A stretch of DNA of 64,000 nucleotides from Acridotheres tristis (GCA_037013685.1 CM072906.1:4191001-4255000); one strand, 5' to 3'. Positions 10,961 through 23,284 are shown, numbered from the stretch's first letter. Notes: generated from the letters alone by a model not told the origin. Numbers and translations are program-made.

Positions 10961-13900
10961 TGCTCAGACTTTTATTGCTGCTCCTTTAGCCACACAGTGC
11001 CAGGTATGGCTGATAGCTCCACTGCAGGCAGATCCAAAAGAAGGGCATTAAGGTAACAGAGAGGGATCCAGGATTGATTAATTTGGGCAGCAATTCTAAT
11101 AAAGTCAGAAGAATTAAAGAAATCTGGGGCGAGAAGGTGTCCTAGCCTTTACCTGGTGGTGGAGGTAAGGGATGAAAAAAAACTCCTGCATTTTTTTTTT
11201 TCTTATTTTTCTGTAAATGAAATGAACTCGAGACTAAAAGAGAAGAAGCCAGACCAAGTCAAGACTCAGTCTGATGTTTCGTTTGTGTGTACATAATGAC
11301 TTTTGTAGCAGTAATGCTAAAGAAGTTTTGGCATGTATCCACAGTGGGAAGTGCAGGACCTGTGCTCATTGCTAGGTGGTCCTTCATTCTAAAAACCTTG
11401 AGGGACACCCAAGGCAGATGGACTTTAATTAGGCTATGTCCTGCTGCCAGTGACTGTCAAATGTGACTCCCCAGATCAAGCACTAGAGCTTTCTGCTGAA
11501 GGTGTCAGGTCTTGCTCTCATGGAAAGCGAGTTTCCTGCAGCATGAGCTGTAGAAAGTGCTGCAGTACCCCTGAGATACCGACAGAAACTGGGAAGTATC
11601 TTGGTTAATTAGTTCTTCAGCGGCCAGTTTGGATGGAGATACAAACCTGTTGCTGTCAGCCAGTGTTTTAGTCTCAATGGCAGAGGCCTGTGCTAAGTAA
11701 CAAAGGTTCTGGTTTTGTCTTTACTGGTGTGGAGACTTGTTAAAGCCATATGGCTCAGAGCGCTTGTGTAGGGATGGCTCTGCTGTGTTGCTGCAGGGCT
11801 CTGCTCTGTAAAAAATTACAGCCCATTCAAGGAGGGGAACAAGCTACTCTTAAACTTGGCTTGTTTGATCTTTTCTAACTTAGCCTCAAGTGATTAAGCA
11901 AACAGTGTCTTTTCAAGCATTCTCCAGTTGTGTGATCTGCTAAACACATCTCACAGTGTGATCTGCCAGAGATGCCTTAAAGATGTCCTTGTGCTGTGCA
12001 CTCTCTGGTCCTTGTGGGAACATAAATAAGCAGTTATTTCTATTGCATCTGGTCTGTCTGGGTGGGATGCAGAGGATGGGTATTGGTTTATGTTTAGGTT
12101 AAACTTGAAAATTCTTGCTTTTGTCTTAATATTAGCACTCACAGCAAGGGCAGCTCTTTATTAGCTACCCAGGAAAACAGTCCATTCTCCTTGCAGTGAA
12201 CTCCTTCATCTGCACTGTGATGTGTCTGTACAAAGGGGTCGTTCTTGCCCTACCCTTGTTTTAGGGAAGTAGAAAATCTACCAGCAGTGCTAGTTGGGAT
12301 ACCAACCATAAAACTGTAAGCTCCTTACAGACCAGTGTAACCAGATCCCTCTCACCCTTCATGGGGAACGTGAATGAGCGTTTACATGGCTCCATTAATG
12401 CCTAGTGGACACTTTTTTTTTTTTCCTGCAGTGGCTGTCCTTTGATGCTCAGCACTGGTCTCCTATACCTGCATAAATGTGAATGTTGTACACACTGGAA
12501 TATTAATCTTCACCCTGGAATCTGTGTTCTGCTGCAGGTTCAGCTGTTAAGCTTTGGTCTTTTTTTGCTGATTGATGCAGAAGAGGCAGCAAAAGTAAAT
12601 TTGATGCCTCAAATACATTTGAAGTGGTCAGGGGTAAGAGAGGATGGTTTTCCTGAAGTATATCAAAAGCTAATTATTTATGAGTCCTTTCTCCTTGAAA
12701 TTGTAATGATCCCAGAGTAAATGGGTATCCCCCCTTTTTCCCGTGCACATCGTTTTGTACCTTATTTGTATCTCAAATCAGCAGAAACTCTGATCTTCAC
12801 CTGGCTTTTTATGGCAGCTTGTAGAACTGTAAATGTGAATATGCTGTGACAGCAAACCCTAAATCAACCCTTGGTCACTGCAAGCTGGAACAATTTGAAA
12901 ACCTGTGTAACCTTTTGACCAAACCTGGGCTGATGTTCAACATCTTTAACAAGAACTGAAGCCAGAACAGCCCTGATGATTCAGACTTTCATTATGAGCC
13001 AGCTGTAGGCCCTAATGTACACCCCGGTTGGGACAGAGGATGTAGTGGGTCAGCTGCACCATTTGAGCAGGAATGTGCTTCCTCCCAGGGGATCCATTGA
13101 GAAATGGTGTTCTCAGGGCTGCTTTGTGCTTTGGCACTGAAAAGCAGTGGGCACTTCTCCTTTTCAGCACTGCTCCTGGGCACCAGCCATCTCAGGGCAG
13201 TCCTTGCCAGCATCTGTCATGGTTTTGCTTTGCTCCCCTGCTCTCCCCATGGCCCTGAACATTGTCACACTGAGCAGCTCCCTGGGAATCATCCTGTAGC
13301 TCTGCACAAACCCTGCACTACAGCAGTGTGTCGGGTCTGCTGGTCCAGGTGTGCAGCTGATTTGAAATGTGTGTTAAATCCCGTGTTCTGGCACAGATCC
13401 CTGTGCAGCTTGATGTCCCATCCATGTGGATTGGAGCAGGCAGGGTTGAGCTAGCTCTGGGGCTGCATTAAGCAGCTGAATAGAAGCTAACTTCAGTTTG
13501 GGTACAGCAATCAGCCTCTGCTGGTGCAGCAGTATGGGCTCTCTCCCATTTGCTGTTAGCTGAAATGGTTCTCAGTTTCTGAGAGAATGTTGGAAGAGCT
13601 AAGGCGTAATCATCAAGATTTTTCTGATCTTTATATAACAAAACTCTGTGGAACCTGTATAGAAAGGGAAGGTGGTTTTATTTCAAAACACATCAATATG
13701 TTGATTCTACCCACTTACATGCTAGTAGCTGTGAGCACCTGTGTGGTCTGGATTGGATCACATGTGGGACATGGACAAAAAGGGACAGTGGTTGTCATTT
13801 CCTCTGTCTTTTGAGTCTTTCCAGGCTGTTGCAGAAAGCTGGATTTTGGAGAGTCTTTCATGCCTTCTAGATGTCAGCAATAGTTATGATGTTACCTTTT

Positions 13901-14084
13901 GACTCAGGAGTTTGCTTACTTCACTGTCAGTAACTGCTACTTAGGACTCCTGCCTGTTGTCTTTGACCTTATTTTGGCTGCTGTTTGTCTGCCCATTGAG
14001 ATAACAGGAGAGCACAGTGGGGGTAACCCTCATGTGTGTTTCCTTCTCAGCAACGTTAATGTTCCTGTCAAAAAAGCAGTTGGC
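10961..14084 (+). other. COL26A1: Intron segment; no gene seen
   Basis: It contains T runs near 11191 and 12413 and a TAATAAAGTCAG at about 11098 that repeats part of the block at 10704. Open frames up to 116 codons (13104-13454, +) have no recognisable domain. No collagen or coiled-coil exon was found. Confidence 0.55.
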
Positions 14085-14135
14085 ACTTGGGCTAGGTGAT
14101 TGTTGTAGGTCCCTTCCAACAGAGCTATTGTAGAA
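14085..14135 (+). mobile_element. CR1 LINE 3'-end fragment, + orientation (short, diverged)
   Basis: The segment reads ACTTGGGCTAGGTGATTG followed by TTGTAGGTCCCTTCCAAC and an AT-rich end. This is the common terminal block of bird CR1 elements, in which a short GATGATT-like box precedes GGTCCCTTCCAAC. Only about 50 bp is recognisable. The left boundary is unclear. Confidence 0.65.
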
Positions 14136-15278
14136 AATGATTTCCCTATGTGTGACATACCTGTGCCTTTTGAGATGTACCTGTAGACCCAGGTTTCTCT
14201 TTGGTATCTTGGAGCTGCTTTGGATCTGACAGCATGGGGGCTTCTCTGGGTTTGCTGCCATAAAGACAGTTTTGATGTGCCCTGAAGCATCTTCCTGAGT
14301 GCTGTGCTCCTGGGGTGTCCAGCCTGCCTGTGCAAACAGACCAACCCCAAACTCCCCAAACATTATTTAGTGTTCAAACTGCACAGCCCTCTCCCTCACT
14401 CCAGTGACTCAATTCCACTTCATTGATGCAATAGGATGCTTCAGGCCATGTTCTCCAGGGCAGTGATTGCAACTCCTCCTGTGATTAAAGTCATTTGGCC
14501 AGCAGCCCTTATCATGGCAGGGTTCATTCCTCCAGTAAGAGTGGCTGGTGTGCATTAACTGCACTGGGGTTCCCGATTTCATAGCCTTGGGATCTCTGCC
14601 TCAATAGTGAGAATACACTGGGATTTGTATGATCCCACCTGAGCCCCACAGGATATTTGGATAATGGGCATACAGCAGGATCTGGGTGCCTGTAGCCATC
14701 CATCTCCATAGGCACAGTAGATGTTTTTATTGCCCTTGCTTATCTGGCTGTCCCTCACTCTTTTAATATGAACCATACCAAATAAAGCTGACTGAAGATG
14801 GAAGATTATCTGTGGTATTCATCACTTGTAGGAAGGGGAGTTGGTTCAGTGTTGGCTTTTAGCATTTGCTAGGCCTTGTCTCCTTGACAGAAAACAACAG
14901 ACTAAAGCTATTACCAAGAACAGCTGCTTAGAAGGGGCTTGGAATATTTTTTCCGCTTTTGCTGACCTGAACCACAGCAATTATAAGTTCTGGTTATTGT
15001 AAACTTACCACAGAACACAAGGCATACCTTAAAATGATGTCATGTCTAGACACACAATTCAGGTATAAATTATGGAGAGAAAGTAGCTTGTTCAGTGGTT
15101 AAACTGTAAAAATTTAACAAGATATTTCTGTGTCTCTAGCCTTCAGTCTTGCATACGTATTTCTTTACCTCTTACCAGGAGAATTCTGTGACTGCCTCTT
15201 AATTTTTTTGTGTTGGGAGATGGAATTTCCTCCCTGTTCTCCATTTCATTTCCTATTTCTGCCTCTCTGGGTCTCAAG
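14136..15278 (+). other. COL26A1: Intron segment; no gene seen
   Basis: About 1.1 kb without any exon-like structure. Minus-strand open frames of up to 140 codons (13941-14363) overlap the CR1 fragment and the sequence beside it, and are not credible as genes. Confidence 0.55.
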
Positions 15279-15363
15279 GGAAGCAGTGTAGCCATCTACT
15301 CAGAGTCCAGAGCTGGAGAAGAAGACTCCTGGGTCCAGTCATGACTCAGGCAAGGTCACACAA
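15279..15363 (+). mobile_element. MIR-type SINE relic, + orientation
   Basis: The order GGAAGCAGTGTAGCC, a CAGAGTCCAGAGCTGG-like block, GACTCCTGGGTCCAGTC, then CAGGCAAGGTCAC follows the layout of an ancient amniote MIR/CORE-SINE: a tRNA-like head, then the CCTGGGTTC...CC box, then the segment before the GACCTTGGGCAAGTCAC block. Many positions have decayed, so the copy is old. Boundaries are approximate. Confidence 0.4.
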
Positions 15364-15704
15364 GGGGTGATGTACAGCAACCTTTCCAAAATTTGGCTTG
15401 CTGTTTTGGGTAGCTTTGTTTTATGGGGTGGTAGGGGAAAGAGAACTCTGCTGTAGTACCCAAATGCCTGATTTTCCAAATACTCAGAATTTGGAGTCTC
15501 GGCAACATCCCAGTGATGCTGCGTGGGCCTTACATTTCAGGGGAAGCTGGACCCCATTTTTACCAGGCTCATCTCTGCAGTTGTGTGAGCTGGATTTCTG
15601 TCTGGAGTCACTGCTGCAGGGACATTTCCTGCAGGGAATGGTGGGCACAGCTGATGGGCACTCTCACACCTGGGGGCTTGACCCTTGCAGGCTCAGAGGA
15701 GGAG
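15364..15704 (+). other. COL26A1: Intron segment between MIR relic and LTR; no gene seen
   Basis: About 340 bp with two overlapping + strand frames (107 and 86 codons) that run towards the LTR. They show no domain. No splice-flanked segment with coding character was seen. Confidence 0.5.
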
Positions 15705-16300
15705 TGTTTCAGGAAAATTAATCCACAAACACCAGAGGTTTATGTCCAAAAAGGAGACAGAGGAATCCTGTAACTTTATTCAAGTAAAGGGAGAGGCCAT
15801 GGGACATTCCCCTGGGATCTCTCCAATTTTTGGAGGACACAGCCTCCTTTTTATCCTCATTTCCCAGCTGCATTTCCCTCTCGCTTTCCCCATGGGCTGA
15901 GGTACTTGAGAGGCACAGACTTCCCAGAACACCTGATACCTAAAATTCCCCTCTAACGTATAACCCTCCCTTTAAATTTTTAATTCTTATAGAATTCAGT
16001 TTTCCCCCATTCCTTCTTTCATCTTTCAGTATCCAATTTCATTTATCAGCAAACCTACAGTTTGTTTGTAAAGGCAAATATCTTTTTTTTTTTCCATTCA
16101 TCAATCAGTGGAATCCTTCCCATTGTTTCTTTTATTTCTCAGTGCTGGTTTTATCCACCAGCAGATCCACAGCTTGTTTGTAGAGACAAATCCCTCATTG
16201 CTCTCAGGTGGCTGGGGAAGAGCTTGTGCAGATCAGTGTCCTGCTCACCACCAGGGACTTGGGCAGAACTGCACTGCTGACAGGGCCTGGCTACTCTGAC
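15705..16300 (-). mobile_element. Endogenous retrovirus LTR, minus orientation, probably solo
   Basis: Read on the minus strand, a pyrimidine-rich U3 leads to an AATAAA at about 15777-15782 (TTTATT on +) and a short downstream part ending in ...ACA at 15705. On the + strand the element would begin TGTTTCAGG. The sequence around 15735-15890, an AGGAGACAGAGGAATCCTG block followed by GGGAGAGGCCATGGGACATT and a TCTCCAATTTTTGGAGGACA block, is a pattern I associate with abundant passerine ERV LTRs. No gag, pol or env frame lies next to it, so it is likely a solo LTR left by recombination. The end near 16300 is uncertain and no target-site duplication was identified. A roughly 73-bp internal segment is present twice. 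Confidence 0.6.
16007..16191. repeat. Two diverged copies of a ~73-bp segment inside the LTR
   Basis: Segment 1 (about 16007-16079) and segment 2 (16119-16191) align over their length with a period of about 112 bp. Both begin CCCATT, both have a pyrimidine-rich run ending in TCAGT, and both end in a CAG(Y)TTGTTTGTA block then a purine-rich RGRCAAAT end (copy 1 TTTGTTTGTAAAGGCAAAT, copy 2 CTTGTTTGTAGAGACAAAT). In the LTR's own orientation they fall in the presumed U3, where enhancer duplications are common in retroviruses. The differences show the duplication is old or predates insertion. Confidence 0.65.
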
Positions 16301-19300
16301 TTGTGTCAAAATTCAGCTCCCCACACGTGGCCTGGGCTGAGTTTCACCACGAGGTCGGAATGGCTGGATTACCACCTGGTGTAATCTATACCTCCAGGTA
16401 GCTGCAACCAAAGGCAGGCTTTGGAGGTGGAGGCCTGTTGGGTTAGCAAGCCAGGGCAGGGCTGTTCTCCACAGTGTATTCTGTTTTCCTGGCCTAATTA
16501 CACAGTCCTCAAGTGAAGGAACTTGGCAAGAACATCCTTCTGTTTTTACTGGTGTTTGGTCTCAGGTTCTCTTAGTAAGCTTTTTCTCAGTCATCTCCAC
16601 TAGAGCAAACTGCCATCTAGAATTTCTCTGTGTAGAAACCTATTGTGGGTTTTGCTGCCAGGTCCAAATGTGACACCTCTTCTTACCTGAGCAGCACCTT
16701 GCTGTCCTCAGACACCTGGTCTGCCATCTGTGTGTGCTCTTGAGAGCAAGGATCTAACTCTTGTCATTCCTGGGCATCTCATGGTCTTTTTAAACCCATA
16801 ATCACACCAGTTTGTTTCCTGGAAGCTGTCTGTGCTACAGGTCTCTGGAGACAACTATTACTGCTCAGCAAGCAGAGATGGCAGTTGATTCTGGAGGAGT
16901 TGTTCTGCTCTTGTTGCCATGGGGACAGTTTTGGAATACACTGAAGAACAGTTTCACTCAATTTTCAGCATATGCAACAATGTTCTCAATTCCAAAGGGG
17001 CACATGTTTCTGCAGTTTCATGAACTCGAAGTGTCCACTGGCAACTGGTGTGGACGACTTTTCTTTGGTATCCATGAACTCAGGGAGAGAAGCCCTAAGC
17101 CCTGGTTCACTCTCAACACCTTTTTGTTGTTTTTTGGTAGAACGGCCATCAGGTCAACTCTCCCTGATGTCAGATCTGTGGCTTTCTTGTCCTGACCAGG
17201 TGTTTGTACAAAAGTCCTTTTGTACAAAGATCCCCAGGTCCTTTTTGCTGTCCTGTCTTTCGGGGTCACATCAAGAACTGTTTTCATTTGGATGCATTTG
17301 TATCCATTGTTTCTCCTGGCTTCTTTGTCCCCTGTCAGCCAGGAATGACCTTTTTGCTGCCTTGTTTCTCTGTTTGCCCTCTGCTTTGCTGCTGCCTGCA
17401 GGGCAGTGTGTGGAAGGTGAACATTGTGCATCCTGCCAGGTGCCCAGTGTCCTCTGAGGGATTAATGCTCTATGCAGGGGGCACCACAAATTGCTATAAC
17501 ATCTTCAGACATCCACAAATAAAGTGATTGTTAAAGCAAGGCCACGGAGTAGATGCTGCCACTGGAATTCTTTGTTGTTTTAAGAGCACTGAAGAAATTA
17601 AAACTCCCTCTGCACCCTTCCAATGTCTTGCACAAGCTGAGGTGGCCTTAGGGCCCCTTCTCAGCTTTTGATTGAGTGATTGTTTTTGTACATAGATGTC
17701 TTTTTTTTTTTCTTTAATGGCTATTAAACATAGGAGGAGAGTGTTATTACAGCTCTAAGTGCTGTCAGCCAAAGTTTGTCCTCACTTCTGCTTCTAGGAT
17801 ATCCACTTGCAGTTGTCCCAGTTTTCCCTATTCATGGCTTTTAAGAGGTTCTTTTTCTTTCATGAGACTCTTGATCAGCTCAAGTACAAACAGATGGAAA
17901 GCAGCAGAGATCCAGCTCCATAGCAGCACCCAGGCCAGGGTCTTAACTCATCTGAAGTGTTTGGTGCTCAGGGACAGGGCTACAGCCAGGAATTTCATAA
18001 CCTGGGGCAGGATGCTGTAGGTTCCTCCATGTGTTGTCCTTCACTATTCTTCCATCTTTACCTCTCCCTCACCTCCCCATTCATCCTGTCTTTCCAAGGC
18101 TCTTGTTTCCCCAGGTGGAGCTGGCTTCCTTTCCCAGAATACTGAGGTGTCCATCTCCTGGCCAAGTCCAAGGACAGGAAGCTGCAGGCTCAGCTGGCAC
18201 CTATCCCCTCCCTGGGCACAGGGGTCAGGGACTGATGGCTGATGGTCTGTGGGAGCTGAAAGTGATGGAGAAACAATTGGTGTTTCAGGGAGGAGTTGTC
18301 TTGGCACCCCGTTCTGTTTTATGGTGTTTAGGAAGTGCTCTGCAATGGAGTTTCTTTGGATAAAGGATTCTGGTCCTGCTGCTGAGTGTGTGTTGTGAAT
18401 GCCAACTTCTGCTGTTCCTGGAGCCTTTACTTCAAATGGCCACAAAACAGAAGCCCTAGTTAGCACAGAAATTGTCACTAATGGGCCATTGTGCCTTGGG
18501 GTTTGTGTGTGGTGTGTGTGTCTGGTTTTGATCCCCTGGTCACTGCATTACCTCAGTTGTAAGGAGGCTTGGCCATGTCATGACAAAGTCCTGACTTTGT
18601 GCCAACAAAAGGAGTTCTCCAATGGACCACTGTGTGTGTTTCTCCTGTGAATGATCACCACGTAGCTTTGCCACGGTCAATGTGAGCCATCTTTCAAACA
18701 AATGTCATATGGAAGTTTGCAAATCCTATTGTCCCAGGAAAAATTAACTTTCTCCAAAGTGTTGAAGTGTTGCAGGAAGCAAAACTTCAGACTGTACTGG
18801 AATATTGAACTATGTGGAAGTTGGAGAATTTTCCCACTTCCATGTGGAGTAACTTAGCTTTTTCAGCACCTTAAGGGCATTGACATACATCCAGAGAAGG
18901 GAAAGGAGCAGAAATGCAAGAAATGAAAATATGAACCAGAGCTGCTTAGGCAGAGACCATGGCCTGGATATGAGACTCCCTTTTGCTTCAGATTTTATAG
19001 GATTTTTATGAGAAAGAGAAGAGATATGATTTCTGGGAAGAACACACCTATTCTGCAGGTTTCTACTCAGAGATGGCCTTTAGCAAGTGTGTGTGGATAG
19101 ACAGACTCTTAATATGAAGCAGAGTTTTTTGAAATTCTTAACAACATCTCAGTATCACTACTAGGAACTCTGCAGGGAGAGGTTTTGTTTAATTTTAATA
19201 GGAATTTTAACTTGTAGGAAGTGAAATTTTGGTTAACAGTGGGACTAGCTTTTCATAAATTGTAGTTGGGTCAATGCTGTTGGGAACTGACCATGCCTGT

Positions 19301-22300
19301 TGGAAGTGAAGCAGTGGATGGAGTGCAGTGTGAAACCTGCTGTGATGCAGATTCTGAATAGATGTGTTGTTTAACACCAATTTCCCTTTATATAAGTTCT
19401 AAATGCACATAGAAAAAGATGTGTGTGGCATCTGTGGATGTGCTGAACAGAAGCATCTTTGCTCACAGATTTCAGTGTTCCTCTGGCTGGCAACCCACCC
19501 TGGCATTTTGTGTCACGTAATTGCAGGACTCTGTCTGTCCATTTTCCAGGCAGTGCTCTTGGCCACACGGGCAGGCCAGGCTGTGAACATTGTGAGGACA
19601 GACTCTATCACATTTTTCTATAATCTCAGCTAGTTCCTGAAGTGGAGCTTTGAGTGACTGGTGACAGATCTGCTCTAAGTTTGGAAGCAAATGCAAATTA
19701 TTTCAGAGAAAATCTTTTTCACAGAGCAAGCCTCTGCTGGCTGGGGAGGAAGGATCAGATATATTCACCTAGGCTTTCTCATCTAGCCAGCTTCACATTC
19801 CTTTCCCTCCTCCTCCCAGGCTTCTGTTTCTTTTGTTTCCCCCCAAGACCCATTGTTCTTGTTCTTTTCCAGTGGTTAAGGCACAGCTGGAGTCAGGAAC
19901 AGGCAGAGAGCAGTTTTGGGGTGTTGGGCTGAGGTGGGCTCTGATTCCCAGCCCCAGCTGCTCTTCTGTGCCCAGTCCTTGGTGGCTCCCAGCACCTCCC
20001 ACCAGTGCCATCATCCCCAACTTCTGCTGGGACCACAGGGCAAGGTATTCCAAACTCCTCTGCTTGTACTCTGCAAGTGCAAAGCCCCTTCTTCTGCACT
20101 GTTAATGGGGAGGAATCACACCAGTCCCTAGTGAAGCTACATGTGTGGGAAAAGGAACAGGAGGCAATTGTTTCCTCGTGTCCCTGGCAGAGACACCCCA
20201 GAGCTGGGATGTTGTGGGCAGAAATTTGTTCTGTGTGTGCCATAGGAGAGCAGCAGTGCCTGGGGAAGCCTCTCTGCAACTGGTACTAAACTGAATTTCA
20301 CTCTTGGGCCAAGAGGGTTGGTCAAGGATTGTCTCCACCTTGTCTCCACCTTGCTGTGGGTTTTCAGAATGGCAAAGGCTGCTCTGCCGTGCTTGTCTCC
20401 TCAGGTGGAAGGAGGAGAGTGAACTGTCAGAGCTCTCAAACTGGGACTGGAGTGCCCAGGGCTGTGGAGGGTCTGCCTCTAACTCCTCTGCAGCTGCTCC
20501 CTGTGGGAAGGAACCAGAGGCTGAATCCAGCGGGTCCTCCTCTCCTACTCCTCAGCTACCTGGGGAAGGGATCTCCTGTGCCTGCTTTCTGCAGCTGCCT
20601 TCCCTGCAGGGCTTGATGGAAATGCAGGAGGGCTGCTGCCTTGTGAGAAGGAAAGCGATACTTTGGAAATTGCCAGGCTCCAGGATTTAACTCTTTAGCC
20701 TCTGGAGTTCCCAAGCACAACTGCTTCAACATGCCGAGTTAGCCCCTACTTCCCAAGTGTCCTGCAACTGAGCTGAGCCTTCTGGGGTGTGCAAGGCAGC
20801 CCATTTTCTTCCCTGCATCCATAGGATCCCAGCTGTGCAGGCAAGAAATCATCAGGGAACAACGCAGCAAGAAAAGGAGGTGAGAGCAAGTGCCTGAACT
20901 CTGAAAAGCAAAACTCTGGGAGTGGCTCACCTCCCTCCCCACCTTTCCTAAAGCTCAGCAGCACTCATGGAGCTGGAATAGGGGTTGCATTTATCAAATT
21001 CCTGTCTGCAACAGCAATGCAGTTGTTTTAGATTAGTGTACAAATAGACATTAGTGTAATACATCTGTTGTTAATCCACATCTTGGTAGAAAAGAGATGC
21101 CAACACATCATTTATTAGCCACATCGATCCTATAATGTCCTTTCTTTTGTCTTTTGAGTATGTAATGGGTTCCAGGATGTCTTTTATTTCATTGTATACC
21201 ACATTTCCTCTTGTCTAACATAGCAGGACATAATGTGTTCCAGGATATAATTTATGCCATTTTGGAACTGGACACCATGCAATGTATCCTGAGCTTTTCT
21301 GAAAACCTTCAGTGTGTTGTGCTCTGCTCACAGGTCTTTGCACAACTGATGTGTAGATTAAGCTGGGAAACTCGTAGGAAGGAAAGCAATTTATTCTTAG
21401 TCCAAGGAGAGCTGAAGGACCATGAGGAAGTCTGGATGCTGGCATGGCAGGCTATAGCTCTTATACATTTGATTTGTTTAGAAAGTTGGAAAGGGCAATG
21501 GTAGTCCAGCTTAAAAGCCTATCCATGACTGCTTGTGCAAGACCCTGATAGTTTCAGTGGGATTTTACATTGAAAAGGAACCAGTTAAGGGGTAGCTGTT
21601 TATCTCCTTTTTTTTGTGAAAATTGAGAGCTACTGTTTATCTGACTATATCAAAACACTGTGCCAAAAAATGCAAACCACCTCACTATCTTTTCCCCTGT
21701 TGGATGATGTTAATGAGGTTTGAGGAGCAGATGACATTCACAGCTGATGAGGGAAGCCGGGACTCAAGACCTGCTGAAAGTTGGGGAGTTTGGTGTTTAA
21801 TTTGCTTGTGGAATGATCATCTGGGGAGGAATTGCCAGTGGCCACTTTCCTGATAGCTTCTGCAGGAGTCTGTTCCTCTTGCTTTTCTTTGTCATGAATT
21901 AAAATCCCACCCAGAACGATGGAATCCCAGTCCTGCATCCCCTCCCCACTGCAATATCCCACTGCCAGCTTTGGCCTGTGCCAGATGTTCACTTTGTGGT
22001 GGAGTTGGACACTGGAGCAAGAGGCTGCTCCAAGGGGACAGCACAGGGTTTCAAATCGGCTTCAGCACAGAGGCAGGATCATCATGACCAGAACCTTTGA
22101 ATTTTAGGTCAGACCAACAGTTGTTGTCAACGTGTGGAAAGGTTTTTAAAGATAAAATATTTTGGCATGATAAAATAGATTCTTCTTTCTTGATTGCTTA
22201 TTTGTTTTTGTTTTGTTTGGTCGCTTGTTTTGTTGTTTTCTGTCTTTCATCAAAGGATCTCACAGGAGAATTTGTCTTGCACTGTCCCAGTTTCCCTGCT

Positions 22301-22540
22301 GTGGATCCCCTTCTGTCTGTGTGTGTTTGCCTTGTGGTGCCTCAGTCCTGAGGCTGGAGGACTGGAAGGTAACAGTGCCCCTCTTACCTGCAGCCCTGAG
22401 TTCTTGCTCTGTCAGACTTTTTTCTTTCTTTTCTGCTGCTTTTAAGCACAGGGATAGTACAGGGAGTTTGGGAAGGGTTGCTGGGGTAACCAAGACGTAA
22501 GACCAGAGGGAATAATGTTAATAAAATAAATTGCTGACTC
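16301..22540 (+). other. COL26A1: Intron segment; no gene seen
   Basis: About 6 kb. It includes a perfect inverted repeat at 17203-17228 (separate entry), a T run at 17701, a short TG-rich stretch at 18506-18530, a GC-richer part at about 19890-20690, and a duplicated TGTCTCCACCT at about 20332-20353. The GC-richer part produces many overlapping open frames (up to 128 codons on each strand), as expected when stop codons are depleted. None has a recognisable domain. Confidence 0.55.
17203..17228. repeat. Perfect inverted repeat, 12-bp arms, 2-base spacer
   Basis: TTTGTACAAAAG (17203-17214) is followed by TC and its exact reverse complement CTTTTGTACAAA (17217-17228). Each arm itself contains the 10-base palindrome TTTGTACAAA. 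Outside the arms, GACC-AGG at about 17194 and CC-A-GGTC at about 17233 add partial complementarity, so an imperfect cruciform of about 45 bp is possible. No flanking transposon was recognised. Confidence 0.9.
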
Positions 22541-22590
22541 GGAGCAGCCTGATAGCTCAGACGGGTGAGCTCGCAGCTTGACATCATGTT
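22541..22590 (+). repeat. tRNA-like D-arm with A-box, probable tRNA or SINE-head relic
   Basis: TAGCTCAGACGGGTGAGC at about 22554-22571 forms a canonical D-arm: U8-A9, stem GCTC/GAGC, 8-base loop with GG. It fits the pol III A-box TRGCNNAGYNGG except at the Y position. The anticodon stem that should follow does not close, and no B-box (GGTTCGANTCC) is found downstream. It is therefore not a functional tRNA. A decayed tRNA pseudogene or the head of a tRNA-derived SINE would explain it, and so would chance. Confidence 0.3.
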
Positions 22591-23256
22591 TTTCTCCTTT
22601 CCTCCCTCTCCTCCTGCATTAGCTGCCTCTCACTTGCAGTCACTGTCATTCACAGGCCTGGAGTTCAGCTAAATCCAATATGGTATCATGCCATTAGCAC
22701 ACAGGGCTCCTGTGCCAGGATCTCGTTTCCAGGTCTCCAGAGAACCAAATATGCAAACTTTTTAAAAGGCAAACTGTTGTAGAAATAGGAAACTCTTATT
22801 CCTCTCCACATGGCTCAGCCCCAGTCCTGTGCAAGGGGAGATAGGACAGAATATGAAATAACAAACAGCACAGACACCAGTCAAGTGATTAATTCTCCTC
22901 CCAAGGCATAAGAATACCAGAGGATGGGAAGGAGTGGGGAAGGTAGAGTTATTTATGTTGTGAATAACAGCTGTAGGTCTGTATTGTGCTATAAACACAG
23001 AACAGGATCTCAAACTGAAAGCTCTTCCTGTCTGCACTGTCTGCTTTAGTTAAAAGATCACGAAATTAAGGCAGTTGTGAAATTGTGTGTTTGCATATGA
23101 TAGATCTCCAGATCTCTGTGTCACAGGACATGAGCACAGCTGAAATTTCTGCGTGGCTCAGAACTTTTTGTCTTGGGTTTTTGTTGGAACAGAGGGAAGT
23201 GGGGGGGAAAACAAGGAAGTAGTTGTTTGTGTGTGTGGTGTTTGTTGTGGGTTTTT
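22591..23256 (+). other. COL26A1: Intron segment; no gene seen
   Basis: About 670 bp of ordinary intron ending in a GT-rich run (about 23226-23252) that leads into the poly-G tract. Nothing coding was recognised. Confidence 0.55.
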
Positions 23257-23284
23257 GGGGGGGGGGGGGGGGGGGGGGGGGGGG
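23257..23284 (+). repeat. Homopolymer of 28 G
   Basis: An unbroken run of 28 G follows GTTTTT and is followed by CGG. It lies on the sense strand of the host gene, so the transcript would carry it as a G-quadruplex-prone tract. Apparent glycine- or proline-rich frames across it are artefacts of the run. Its exact length in the genome is uncertain, because homopolymers of this size are often miscounted. Confidence 0.9.
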
